From Candidatus Sysuiplasma superficiale (GTDB taxonomy: Archaea > Thermoplasmatota > Thermoplasmata > Sysuiplasmatales > Sysuiplasmataceae): 64,000 nucleotides of DNA. Made by a program: the position numbers and the translations under genes. Below the pieces are notes generated by a model that was given only the letters and a program-made list of their open reading frames with translations, was not told where the DNA came from and did no database searches. Below, in pieces: positions 8,942 through 17,442 of this stretch. The stretch covers positions 1 through 64,000 of the forward strand of contig JAGVSJ010000001.1 in NCBI GenBank assembly GCA_019720975.1. The letters run 5' to 3'. Every line of letters starts with the position of its first letter. Position 1 is the stretch's first letter.

Positions 8942-10426
8942 ATGAAAGGTTTTCTCAGCGAGGTTTCTGAAAACTACGGTACCTTCCCCAACTATATTGA
9001 TGGACAGTTTACGGAGCCCAACTCATCGAAGCAGCATGTCCTCAACCCTGCCACGGGCAGACAGATAGCTTCTGTCCCGCTTTCCGGCGAGGAGGAGGTG
9101 GGGGCGGCGGTTGATGCAGCTTCGCTGGCATTCGAGAAATGGAGCGAGAGGCCGGTTCAGGAAAGAGTCCAGTTCCTCTTCGAGCTCAAGAGGCTGGTCA
9201 GGGAGGAGTACGAGAATCTCGCAAGGATAATCGTCCAGGAAAATGGAAAGACAATCTCCGAAGCGAGGGGCGAGGTTTCGAGAGGCGCGGAAAACATAGA
9301 TGCTGCAATAGGAGCGCTCTACCATCTTGACGGGAGGAAGACTCCTGATATATCAAGGGGCATTGATGAAGAGATGCAGCATGAACCGCTGGGTGTGTTT
9401 GCCGCGGTCACTCCATTCAATTTCCCGATGATGATCCCTTTCTGGTTCCTTCCCTATGCAGTGGCGACGGGCAATACATTCATACTCAAGCCTTCCGAAA
9501 GGACACCCGTCACAATGAACTACCTTTTCAGGAAGATGCATGAGCGCTCCATCTTTCCGAATGGTGTCGTCAACCTGGTCAACGGTGCGCGTGAAACTGT
9601 TGACGCGCTGCTCAGAAACGGCAGGATTGCAGGTGTTTCGTTCGTCGGCTCCACCGCTGTGGCGAAGCACATATACGAGGAATGCACAAAGAGGAAGAAG
9701 AGGGTTCAGGCACAGGCCTCCGCAAAAAACTTCGTTATTGTCATGCCTGATGCTAAGCTCAACCATTCAATTCCGAACATCATCAATTCATTCTTCGGAA
9801 ATGCCGGACAGAGATGCCTTGCAGGTTCAAACCTGGTTGTCATGGAGGAGAATCACAGACAGGTCCTCGAGAAGTTCGCAAACGCCGCTTCGGAGCTCAG
9901 GCTCGGGTACGGCCTTTCGGAGGAAACAGACATGGGGCCGGTGATAACCTGGGAACAGAGGGGCAGGGTCATATCATACATCGAAAAGGGTCTGGACGCA
10001 GGCGCGGAACTCGTTCTGGACGGAAGGGAGGGCAGCGCAGAGGATTTCCCCGACGGGAATTTCATAGGACCTTCCGTTTTTGACGGCGTCTCCGTGGATA
10101 TGGCCATTGCACGGGACGAGATCTTCGGACCTTTGGCGTCGGTCATCACTGCCTCAAGTCTCGATGACGCAATTGAGAAGGCTAACACAAGCACCTATGG
10201 GAACATGGCTGCAATCTACACCTCGGATGCAAAGAGTGCAAGGGAGTTTGCGTCTAAGGTGGACGCCGGCAACGTCGGCATCAACATCGGCGTACCGGCT
10301 CCGGCCGCGACATATCCCTTCGGAGGATACAAGGATTCGTTTTTCGGCGACCTGCATGGGCAGGGAGGGCAGGACTATATCCAGTTCTATACTGAGAGAA
10401 AGGTAATCATAAGCAGGTGGTTCTGA
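8942..10426 (+). CDS. mmsA: Methylmalonate/malonate-semialdehyde dehydrogenase (CoA-acylating)
   Basis: A 494-aa aldehyde dehydrogenase. The usual catalytic-glutamate segment ELGGK is replaced by SAKNFVIVMPDA, and the catalytic cysteine lies in NAGQRCLAG; both are hallmarks of the CoA-dependent MmsA subfamily. It would convert malonate or methylmalonate semialdehyde to acetyl- or propionyl-CoA with release of CO2. ATG 8942 follows a GGCGGAGAG ribosome-binding site and starts 4 nt after the aminotransferase stop, so the two are cotranscribed. An upstream in-frame ATG at 8840 lies inside the preceding gene and is rejected. Confidence 0.87.
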   Translation: MKGFLSEVSENYGTFPNYIDGQFTEPNSSKQHVLNPATGRQIASVPLSGEEEVGAAVDAASLAFEKWSERPVQERVQFLFELKRLVREEYENLARIIVQENGKTISEARGEVSRGAENIDAAIGALYHLDGRKTPDISRGIDEEMQHEPLGVFAAVTPFNFPMMIPFWFLPYAVATGNTFILKPSERTPVTMNYLFRKMHERSIFPNGVVNLVNGARETVDALLRNGRIAGVSFVGSTAVAKHIYEECTKRKKRVQAQASAKNFVIVMPDAKLNHSIPNIINSFFGNAGQRCLAGSNLVVMEENHRQVLEKFANAASELRLGYGLSEETDMGPVITWEQRGRVISYIEKGLDAGAELVLDGREGSAEDFPDGNFIGPSVFDGVSVDMAIARDEIFGPLASVITASSLDDAIEKANTSTYGNMAAIYTSDAKSAREFASKVDAGNVGINIGVPAPAATYPFGGYKDSFFGDLHGQGGQDYIQFYTERKVIISRWF

Positions 10427-10598
10427 GTGTGCGGGAGGCCAACCTGTCAGCGTTGGACGGATGGCATAGTTCATTTATCGTAAGTTCAGTATGCAATTCG
10501 TATTATACAACTTACCCCTCGGGTCTGTGGCTGCGCCGCTTCATAATCTGGCAGTTCCGCGTTCTGGATTAATTAAACATTTTGATTTACCAAATGCC

Positions 10599-10629
10599 CT
10601 TTTAAATAAGGCAGAAACTTATAAAAGAC
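10599..10629 (+). promoter_or_regulatory. Two TATA-like boxes upstream of the polyferredoxin gene
   Basis: The 305-bp gap 10427-10731 holds CTTTTAAATAAGG (10599-10611) and TTATAAAAG (10619-10627), predicting a start near 10648 and an 84-nt leader. A 7-bp inverted repeat, GTAAGTT/AACTTAC (10480-10486 and 10509-10515), lies further upstream. No coding sequence is seen in the gap. Confidence 0.5.
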
Positions 10630-10687
10630 CCACCTCAAAAGCTATTTGTAACCGCTCGGCTATGGTATAATCACTCCTGTCTGCTAA

Positions 10688-10718
10688 TGCCGGGGTTTGT
10701 TTATGGCAAACAACGGCA
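10688..10718 (+). promoter_or_regulatory. Leader hairpin touching the ribosome-binding site
   Basis: TGCCG (10688-10692) pairs with CGGCA (10714-10718), and inside it TTGTTT (10697-10702) pairs with AAACAA (10708-10713) around a 5-nt loop with a 4-nt bulge. The right arm ends on the first base of the AGGAGG ribosome-binding site (10718-10723) of the ferredoxin gene, so folding could tune translation. Confidence 0.4.
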
Positions 10719-10731
10719 GGAGGCGTGAGTT

Positions 10732-11196
10732 ATGACTGTCACCCAGAAATACGGGTTGGTATTCGACCCGCTCAAGTGCACCGGATGCAAAGAATGTGAG
10801 AAGGCCTGCGTCGATGCTCATCCGGACGACATTGTCAAAGAGCCGAGGATCAGGATCCGGGCGGGGAACGCAGGTTCGTTCAAGGCAACATACTGTGTCC
10901 AGTGCAACGAATGCGCGCCATCGACAGTCTGCCCTTCGGACCTCATTACATTCAACAAGGAGAAGCTGACCTGGCTTCTCGAGGAAGAGAGATGCATCGC
11001 GTGCAATGCCTGCATACCGAAGTGTCCTTTCAATGCTATCTTCCTTGACCCCACGATGGGTGTCGAAACTGCATACAAGTGTGACATGTGCATCGGCGTA
11101 CAGGGCGGACCGAGGTGCGTTGCCGCCTGCCCGACGTCTGCGATTGCCATCGGCATCGCACCCGTAGAGAAGGTCAGGGAAGGTGCAGTAACTTGA
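10732..11196 (+). CDS. Polyferredoxin, four-cluster electron-transfer subunit
   Basis: A 154-aa iron-sulfur protein of the HycB/FdhB/CooF type. Four cysteine groups are visible: CTGCKECEKAC near residue 16, CVQCNECAPSTVC near 56, CIACNACIPKC near 85 and CDMCIGVQGGPRC near 112, ending CPTSAI. Such proteins shuttle electrons for molybdo/tungsto-oxidoreductases or hydrogenases. No such catalytic subunit is adjacent. Instead the stop codon overlaps the start (TTGA) of an aminotransferase gene. It has a strong AGGAGG site 8 nt before ATG. Its redox partner is unknown; an aldehyde oxidoreductase elsewhere in the genome is one guess. Confidence 0.83.
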   Translation: MTVTQKYGLVFDPLKCTGCKECEKACVDAHPDDIVKEPRIRIRAGNAGSFKATYCVQCNECAPSTVCPSDLITFNKEKLTWLLEEERCIACNACIPKCPFNAIFLDPTMGVETAYKCDMCIGVQGGPRCVAACPTSAIAIGIAPVEKVREGAVT

Positions 11197-12707
11197 CAGC
11201 GGACGTCAACGTGAGGGAGGAAGCAAAGGGCGCAGACAGACAGCAGCCACCCGACAGGGTGGTAAGATTTGATCTGCCTGACTGGGTTCCGGGCTGGGCC
11301 AGGGATGCACCCAAGATTTCTGTCACGCCGCCTGGTCCCAGGAGCAGAGAGATTGTCAAGATGGACAAGGAGTATGTGTCGCATGCATATGACAGGGTAT
11401 TCACTTTCACAATCGAGAGGGCCGCAGGCGCTGCCGTTGCTGATGTTGACGGAAACGTCTACATAGACTGGACATCAGGTATAGCTGTCATGAATGCCGG
11501 GTGGGGGCATCCCGGGGTTGTGGAGGCGATCAAGTCACAGAGCGAGAAGCTCATCCACTCATTCGCAAATGACATATATTTTGACAAGGAGGCTGAGCTG
11601 GCGAAGATCCTTTCCGATATCTCCTTTTCCGGCAAGCTCAGAGGCACATTCTTCGGAAACAGCGGTGCGGAGGCTGTTGGTGCGGCAGCAAAGCTCGCCT
11701 CATACAGCACAAAGAAGTTCGAATTCCTTTCATTCTACGGTGCGTATCACGGGAGAGTGGGGAATGCTCTGAACTTCACGAGCAAGTTGAAGTACCGTTT
11801 CGGATACGGCCCGCTTAACAACACCATCTTTGCTCCCTATGCCTACTGCTACAGGTGCCCGTTCAAGATGGAATATCCGAGCTGCGATCTCTACTGCATG
11901 CACTTTATGGAAGAACAGGTGATGAATCTCGGCGGAGGCACTGGCTCACTGGCTGCAGTTGTCGTCGAACCGGTGCAGGGGGAAGGCGGATACATCGTGC
12001 CGCCTGATACCTTCATGCCCTTCCTCAGGAAATTCTGCGATAAGAACGGCGCACTCCTCATTGCCGATGAGGTTCAGTCCGGCCTCGGCAGGACAGGCAG
12101 GATATGGGCGTCGGAGTGGACGAACACAATGCCTGACATACTTGTCGCTGGAAAGGCGGTTGGAGGCGGCATTCCTCTTGGCGCAATAATAGCGCGGCCG
12201 GAGATAATGAAGAAATGGAGACCCGGGGCGCACTCAAGCACATTTGGGGGAAATGCGATACAGATGGCTGCAGGCATTGCCCACATAAACGCAATACTCA
12301 CAGAGAGGTTGCCGGAGAGGGCCATTGGAGCAGGGGAATACATAATGAAACGCCTCAGGGAAATGCAGGAAAGATGGGACATCATCGGTGATGTGAGGGG
12401 AAGGGGGCTGATGATCGGTGTCGAGTTCGTCAAGGACAGAAAGACGAAGGAACCGCTTGACCTGACCCAGATGCAGGTCAAATGCTTCAAGAAAGGGCTT
12501 CTGACGCTCACCGCCGGGACATACGGCAACGTGATGAGGATAGCACCGCCTCTGATCATTTCAACCGAATTCATTGACAGAGGACTGGAAATATTCGAAT
12601 CTGTTGTGAAGGAGATACAGACTGAACTCAGGAATCCGCCTGCAGCCGCAGCCCCGGCCGCCCCAGGGCAGGCGTCGGGTGACCTGCAGCAGCCGGCCAC
12701 CTCATGA
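11193..12707 (+). CDS. Class III aminotransferase, 4-aminobutyrate type, with four-cysteine insert
   Basis: A 504-aa PLP enzyme. Landmarks are GNSGAEAVGAA, AYHGR, LIADEVQSGLGRTGR, and the PLP lysine in AGKAVGGGIP. It carries a CX2CX8CX3C insert (YCYRCPFKMEYPSC plus one more Cys). The C-terminus is an Ala/Pro-rich tail of about 25 residues. The TTG start at 11193 has AGGGAAGGTG 7 nt before it and overlaps the ferredoxin stop by four bases, implying translational coupling. The frame is open further upstream inside the ferredoxin gene but that is not used. Probably a GABA or omega-amino-acid transaminase. Confidence 0.82.
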   Translation: MTADVNVREEAKGADRQQPPDRVVRFDLPDWVPGWARDAPKISVTPPGPRSREIVKMDKEYVSHAYDRVFTFTIERAAGAAVADVDGNVYIDWTSGIAVMNAGWGHPGVVEAIKSQSEKLIHSFANDIYFDKEAELAKILSDISFSGKLRGTFFGNSGAEAVGAAAKLASYSTKKFEFLSFYGAYHGRVGNALNFTSKLKYRFGYGPLNNTIFAPYAYCYRCPFKMEYPSCDLYCMHFMEEQVMNLGGGTGSLAAVVVEPVQGEGGYIVPPDTFMPFLRKFCDKNGALLIADEVQSGLGRTGRIWASEWTNTMPDILVAGKAVGGGIPLGAIIARPEIMKKWRPGAHSSTFGGNAIQMAAGIAHINAILTERLPERAIGAGEYIMKRLREMQERWDIIGDVRGRGLMIGVEFVKDRKTKEPLDLTQMQVKCFKKGLLTLTAGTYGNVMRIAPPLIISTEFIDRGLEIFESVVKEIQTELRNPPAAAAPAAPGQASGDLQQPATS

Positions 12708-14060
12708 AGCCATGTAGCGCAGCGCACCGCCTATGGCTTCGACCGTTTTTCTCATCTCCGGCTTGGTTATGGCGGTTGAGACGAACATTGGCTTCTCTCC
12801 CACATTGAAAATGCCACTGTTCATAAGACACAGGTCAAAAAGCTGCCTGGCGCTTCTGTCTGCCCTCAGTGTGTCCCTGTATCCCTTTATCTTGCCTCCA
12901 GTGAAGAAGACATTGATTATGGAAGAGATCCCGAGTACCTGGCACTTCAGGCCACAGGACTGACCTTCCTCAGCTATCTCCTTCCGTATCGACTGTGATA
13001 TCTTCTCGAGATAGGTGTAGGTGCCTCCCCTTTTCAGCTCGCTCAGCGTGGCAAGACCTGCAGACATGCTGATGGGGTTTCCGTTGAATGTTCCTCCATG
13101 ATAGACCTCCGAGGATCCGTTTCTGTACCTGTCGAGCGAATCCATCAGTTCCCTTGTTCCGGCAACAGCACCGATAGGAAAGCCGCCGCCGATGATCTTG
13201 CCGAGTGTTGTTATATCAGGCGTTATCCTGTATTTCTCCTGCGCTCCGCCCAGACCGAGGCGAAAGCCTGTTGTTATCTCGTCAAGTATGAAAGGTATGT
13301 CATATCGCTCAGTCAGCTCCCTGACGCCGCGAATGAAATCCCTCGAGGCTGCCCTGTACCCGCCGGCCACCGGCTCCATTATCAGGCATGACAGCTCCTT
13401 CCTGTTCTTCTTTATGAGCGCTTCAGTCTCATCCAGCTGATTGAAAGGCATGACCACTGTCCTGTAAAGTGTGTGCTCCTGTATGTCAGCTGACCTTGAG
13501 TATGGATACGGGGAACGTACGGGGCCGAGTTCGTCCCTTGGTGTGTCTGAGCTGATGAGTCCATAGTCGAATGAGCCGTGATAATGTCCTTCGAATTTTG
13601 CAATCTTTCCCTTCCTCCTGTTCGCCATCGCGATGCGTATGGCGAGAAGATTTGCCTCAGTGCCGGACGAGGTGAATCTCACCTTTTCGGCCGACCTCAC
13701 TATATCGGATATCTCTGTTGCAAGCTGGATCTCGAGCGGGTTTGATGCGCCGAGCAGATTGGTACCGTAACTTTCGAATATGTCGGAAACAGCCTTCCTT
13801 ATCTTGGGATCGCCGTGACCGAGTATGAGCGACGAGAAACCCATGTTATAATCTATATACTCATTTTCGTCGACATCCGTAACCTTTGCACCTGCAGCAC
13901 TCTCAAACTGGAGCGGGTAGGGATGAGATGCGAAATCGTCCCCGTCCACCCCTCCAGGAAGTATCCTTCTTGCCCTGTGCCATGCCTCTCTTGACAGCGG
14001 CGTTCTCTTCCTGAACAGTCTGAGCTGCTCCCTCAGTTTCCTTTCGATAGATGGAATCAT
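12702..14060 (-). CDS. Glutamate-1-semialdehyde aminomutase-like aminotransferase, copy 1
   Basis: A 452-aa class III PLP enzyme closest in pattern to the HemL-like branch: ILPGGV near the N-terminus, FTSSGTEANLLAIRIA, EGHYHG, FILDEITTGFR, the PLP lysine in LGKIIGGGFP, and HGGTFNGNP. Family members include heme-pathway GSA aminomutase but also transaminases for beta-amino acids and other substrates. With no heme genes nearby and a second copy at 22.5-23.9 kb, a catabolic role fits better. ATG 14060 fits a TATA block at 14088-14099 (leaderless); the frame is open to 14171. It converges with the previous gene, overlapping by 6 bp. Confidence 0.78.
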   Translation of the reverse strand: MIPSIERKLREQLRLFRKRTPLSREAWHRARRILPGGVDGDDFASHPYPLQFESAAGAKVTDVDENEYIDYNMGFSSLILGHGDPKIRKAVSDIFESYGTNLLGASNPLEIQLATEISDIVRSAEKVRFTSSGTEANLLAIRIAMANRRKGKIAKFEGHYHGSFDYGLISSDTPRDELGPVRSPYPYSRSADIQEHTLYRTVVMPFNQLDETEALIKKNRKELSCLIMEPVAGGYRAASRDFIRGVRELTERYDIPFILDEITTGFRLGLGGAQEKYRITPDITTLGKIIGGGFPIGAVAGTRELMDSLDRYRNGSSEVYHGGTFNGNPISMSAGLATLSELKRGGTYTYLEKISQSIRKEIAEEGQSCGLKCQVLGISSIINVFFTGGKIKGYRDTLRADRSARQLFDLCLMNSGIFNVGEKPMFVSTAITKPEMRKTVEAIGGALRYMAS

Positions 14061-14087
14061 CCTTTTCAGAGTATAAATAATGAAGGT

Positions 14088-14099
14088 AATATTTAAAAT
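14088..14099 (-). promoter_or_regulatory. TATA box for HemL-like gene copy 1
   Basis: Read on the minus strand this is TTTTAAATATTA, about 33 nt before ATG 14060. The rest of the 296-bp divergent gap to 14356 holds a GGCGGC/GCCGCC stem (14323-14343) just before the OppD start and no other feature that I see. Confidence 0.5.
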
Positions 14100-14356
14100 G
14101 ACAAATTGCGCCATGTCGTCTCCGACCACAGTTTCCCTGCACTGCAGTCGAATCTTGGACTGATGCAGCAAGGCATCTTTCTGCTACCTGCTGTAAGATG
14201 TCACCGGGATACATCAGCAGGAGCTCTTAACCACATGAGAGAGGTGGAAGAGTTGCTTCCAGATAGCAGCCTATTTCAATATAGAGAGCATAAAGTGTTG
14301 CCGAACGGATCGGCAGCGCAGGGCGGCTGCCTGAAATGCCGCCGGTGAGAAACTGA

Positions 14357-15472
14357 ATGAATGAAGAGACACTGCTCAGCATTGAGAAACTCTCAATATC
14401 CTACAATTCGCCTTCCGGAAAGGTCAGGGCACTGAATTCAGTCAGCCTTGACATAAGGAAGGGAGAAGTGCTTGGCATAGTAGGGGAGACAGGATGCGGA
14501 AAGAGCACACTCGGGCACTCAATACCAAGGCTGCTCCCTGAACCACCCTCTTCAGTGGATGCCGGAAAGATAATCTTTGACGGTGTGGATCTTCTCTCCC
14601 TCAAGAAAAAGGAAATGCCTTTCTACAGGGGGACAGGCATTGCCATGATATTCCAGGAACCGATAAATTCATTGAACCCATCCTTCAGAATTTACGACCA
14701 GATAGCAGAGGCGGTGAAGCTAAGGAAACTCAGGGAGCAGGGGAGAAACCTGCCCTCCGATCTGAGACCCTTCAGATATGACGGTACAGAAGCGCACGGA
14801 GATGTGCAGAATCCTATGAAGACCGCATTTCTTCCCTCTTCCAGGATCGGAAGAACGAAGGGGTTTGGCGATAACGAACTCAGAGACGAGGTAATCGAAT
14901 TCCTCTCGACTGTGAGAATAAACGATCCTGAGAGGATACTCAGGCTCTACCCACATGAGCTTTCTGGGGGAATGAGGCAGAGAGTGATGATAGCAATGGC
15001 ACTCTCGGAGAAGCCCAAGCTCATAGTGGCCGATGAGCCCACGAGTGCACTCGACGTTACCATACAGGCACAGGTCCTCTCGCTGATGAAGGATCTTATA
15101 AAGAAGATAAACACATCAATACTCTTCATAAGCCATGACCTCGGCGTTATAGCGGAGATTGCCGACAGGATTGGAGTCATGTATGCAGGCAACCTGGTTG
15201 AGATAGGAACGGCCGATGACGTTTTCAACAATCCCTGCCATCCATACACACGATCACTGCTGCGTTCATTCCCGCATGGCTACAAGTGCGACGGCAAACT
15301 GCCCACGATCAGGGGAAGCGTGCCAAGCCTCATAAAGCTCCCTTCAGGATGCCCCTTCAACCCGAGATGCGAAAGCTGCCTTGAAGAGTGCATGCACACC
15401 AACCCGGGACTTGTGGATCTGGGAAATGGTCATCTTGTCTCCTGCCATCTGTATGACGGGGAGGAAGCCTGA
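14357..15472 (+). CDS. Oligopeptide/dipeptide ABC transporter ATPase (OppD/DppD-like)
   Basis: A 371-aa ATPase with Walker A GETGCGKS (about 43-50), a Q-loop in MIFQEPINSLNP, signature ELSGGMRQR, Walker B LIVADEPTSALD, and the switch histidine in FISHD. The C-terminal extension has the CPFNPRC cysteine cluster typical of OppD/OppF. An insert near residues 125-180 is longer than usual. It powers uptake through the two permeases encoded convergently at 16.5-18.5 kb. The OppF-like gene starts immediately after the stop codon, so the pair form an operon. Confidence 0.9.
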   Translation: MNEETLLSIEKLSISYNSPSGKVRALNSVSLDIRKGEVLGIVGETGCGKSTLGHSIPRLLPEPPSSVDAGKIIFDGVDLLSLKKKEMPFYRGTGIAMIFQEPINSLNPSFRIYDQIAEAVKLRKLREQGRNLPSDLRPFRYDGTEAHGDVQNPMKTAFLPSSRIGRTKGFGDNELRDEVIEFLSTVRINDPERILRLYPHELSGGMRQRVMIAMALSEKPKLIVADEPTSALDVTIQAQVLSLMKDLIKKINTSILFISHDLGVIAEIADRIGVMYAGNLVEIGTADDVFNNPCHPYTRSLLRSFPHGYKCDGKLPTIRGSVPSLIKLPSGCPFNPRCESCLEECMHTNPGLVDLGNGHLVSCHLYDGEEA

Positions 15473-16501
15473 TTGGAAAGCAGCCATATATTCGAGGCAA
15501 AGAACGTCTCAAAGTACTTCGAGATACAGAAAAGCTTTTCAGAGTCGCTGATGCGACGGGAGACGAAGAGGGTCCATGCTGTGGACGGCGTGAATCTGAG
15601 TGTCAGGAAAGGGGAGGTCATGGGACTCATAGGCGAGAGCGGTTCAGGCAAGACAACTCTGGGGTGGCTTGCCGCAAGACTGCTATCGCCAACTTCCGGA
15701 AATATATTCTTTGAAGGCAGAGACATAACTTCCCTCCACGGCGAAGAGCTCAGGAAATGGAGATCCAATGTCCAGATAGTGTTCCAGGACCCAATCACCT
15801 CCCTGGATCCGAGGATGAAGGTATGGCAGATAATAGGCGAGCCTCTGCGCGCGGCCGGTGTGAGGAACAAGGAGGAGATAATAGAGAAGGTCAAGTCTGT
15901 CCTCAAGGAGGTTGGCCTTCCTGAAAACAGCTTCGGGCAGTATCCGTACGAGTTCAGCGGCGGGGGAAGGCAGAGGATCTCTGTGGCCAGAGCGCTTGTT
16001 CTTGATCCGAAGATGATTGTGCTCGACGAACCCACAAGCGCACTTGATGTGGCGGTACAGGCGCAGATACTGAACAGGCTGGTGGAACTGCAGAACGAGC
16101 GCGGGCTCACATACCTCTTCATCTCGCACAACATCGGCGCGGTGCGGTACATTTCAGATTCCGTATCAATAATGTACCTGGGAAAAATAATGGAAAGCGG
16201 TGAAGTCAGGGAGGTTATTGAGAGACCGATGCACCCCTACACACGTGCTCTTCTGGTTTCTGTTCCTGTTCCTGATCCGAAGAGGAGGAAGTTCAGGTTC
16301 GAGATCGAGGGGGAAATACCAACACTGATCAACCCTCCACCCGGATGCAGGTTTGCAGGAAGATGCCCGTTTGCAAAGGAAGAGTGCAGGATTCACGAAC
16401 CTGAACTCAGGGACATGGGCAGGGGGCATCTGGTCGCATGCCATTTCGCAGAGGAGATAGCGAATGAGAGCCTGCAGACCAGGATGCAGGCGAGCGCGTA
16501 G
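15473..16501 (+). CDS. Oligopeptide/dipeptide ABC transporter ATPase (OppF/DppF-like)
   Basis: A 342-aa ATPase, the partner of the gene before it. It shows Walker A GESGSGKTT, a Q-loop in VFQDPITSLDP, signature FSGGGRQR, Walker B MIVLDEPTSALD and FISHN where the H-loop falls. The C-terminal GCRFAGRCPF cysteine motif marks the OppF type. Start is TTG at 15473, directly abutting the upstream stop, with GAGGAAG before it. The next gene converges 17 bp beyond the stop. Confidence 0.9.
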   Translation: MESSHIFEAKNVSKYFEIQKSFSESLMRRETKRVHAVDGVNLSVRKGEVMGLIGESGSGKTTLGWLAARLLSPTSGNIFFEGRDITSLHGEELRKWRSNVQIVFQDPITSLDPRMKVWQIIGEPLRAAGVRNKEEIIEKVKSVLKEVGLPENSFGQYPYEFSGGGRQRISVARALVLDPKMIVLDEPTSALDVAVQAQILNRLVELQNERGLTYLFISHNIGAVRYISDSVSIMYLGKIMESGEVREVIERPMHPYTRALLVSVPVPDPKRRKFRFEIEGEIPTLINPPPGCRFAGRCPFAKEECRIHEPELRDMGRGHLVACHFAEEIANESLQTRMQASA

Positions 16502-16518
16502 AGAACGCCTTGTCCCCT

Positions 16519-17442
16519 TCAGCGGACTATTATCTTCCTTGTCCTCGGATCAAGCAGTTCCCTGAGTGCATCGCCGAAAAGGCTGAACGCGAATACTGCA
16601 AGGAATATGGCTAAGCCCGGAGCAAGCGCAACCCATGGAGCCTGAAAGATGTAGCTTTCACCCCTGAACACCATCCTGCCCCATTCAGGAATAGGGGAAG
16701 GGACGCCGACTCCAAGGAAACTCAGTGTCGAGAAGGTGAGTATCACCGTTCCGATGTCCATTGTCAGATAGATGAAAAGCGTGTCGAATATATTTCGCAG
16801 TATGTGCCTGAATATAATTACAATCTCGCTGACGCCTGCAGCCCTTGCTGCAACAACGTAGAGCTGGTTCTTTGCGGATAGAGTCTGTCCTCTGGCCAGT
16901 CTTGCGTACGCTGTCCACCACACGACAGACAGCGCCTCTATCGAATGAATGACGGAGGGACCCAGCACGACAGCAACCGCAAGTGCAAGTATGAGAGTGG
17001 GAAATGAAAGGAAAATGTCCGTTATCCGCATTATGACGGTATCCGTCCTGCCGCCAAGATAACCGGAAATCATTCCAACTGTTCCACCGAAAAACATGGC
17101 TATCAGGCCGATGCTCAGGCCGATGCCAAGGTCCAGTGGAGTCGCTGCCACCGTTCTGGAGAATACATCCCTTCCAAGTTCGTCAGTTCCGAGGAAATAC
17201 TTTGAGCTTGGGGGAAGCAGAGGTTTACCCGCAAGTATTCTGTAAGGATTGTATGGAAGAATTGAGTAACCGAATATCACCACCGCAAGCGCTGTTATCA
17301 CATAGGCGAGAACCAGTGCCAGACCGATTATTGACAGCGGATTGCTCCTGAGTATATACCAGAGGTGCGAAAGCTCATACCTCGCCCTGGAATCCCTGCC
17401 AAAGAACGAGGCAACATTACTGGCCAAGCGATTCATCCCCAC
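16519..17442 (-). CDS. Oligopeptide/dipeptide ABC transporter permease (OppC/DppC-like)
   Basis: A 307-aa membrane protein with an N-terminal TM (about 36-58), five further TMs and the coupling-loop motif AARAAGVSEIVIIFRHIL. LGTDELGRDVFSR is the characteristic periplasmic-side motif of the DppC branch. It forms the channel with the OppB-like protein, whose gene overlaps its start by 10 bp. The binding protein lies upstream on the same strand. Confidence 0.9.
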   Translation of the reverse strand: MGMNRLASNVASFFGRDSRARYELSHLWYILRSNPLSIIGLALVLAYVITALAVVIFGYSILPYNPYRILAGKPLLPPSSKYFLGTDELGRDVFSRTVAATPLDLGIGLSIGLIAMFFGGTVGMISGYLGGRTDTVIMRITDIFLSFPTLILALAVAVVLGPSVIHSIEALSVVWWTAYARLARGQTLSAKNQLYVVAARAAGVSEIVIIFRHILRNIFDTLFIYLTMDIGTVILTFSTLSFLGVGVPSPIPEWGRMVFRGESYIFQAPWVALAPGLAIFLAVFAFSLFGDALRELLDPRTRKIIVR

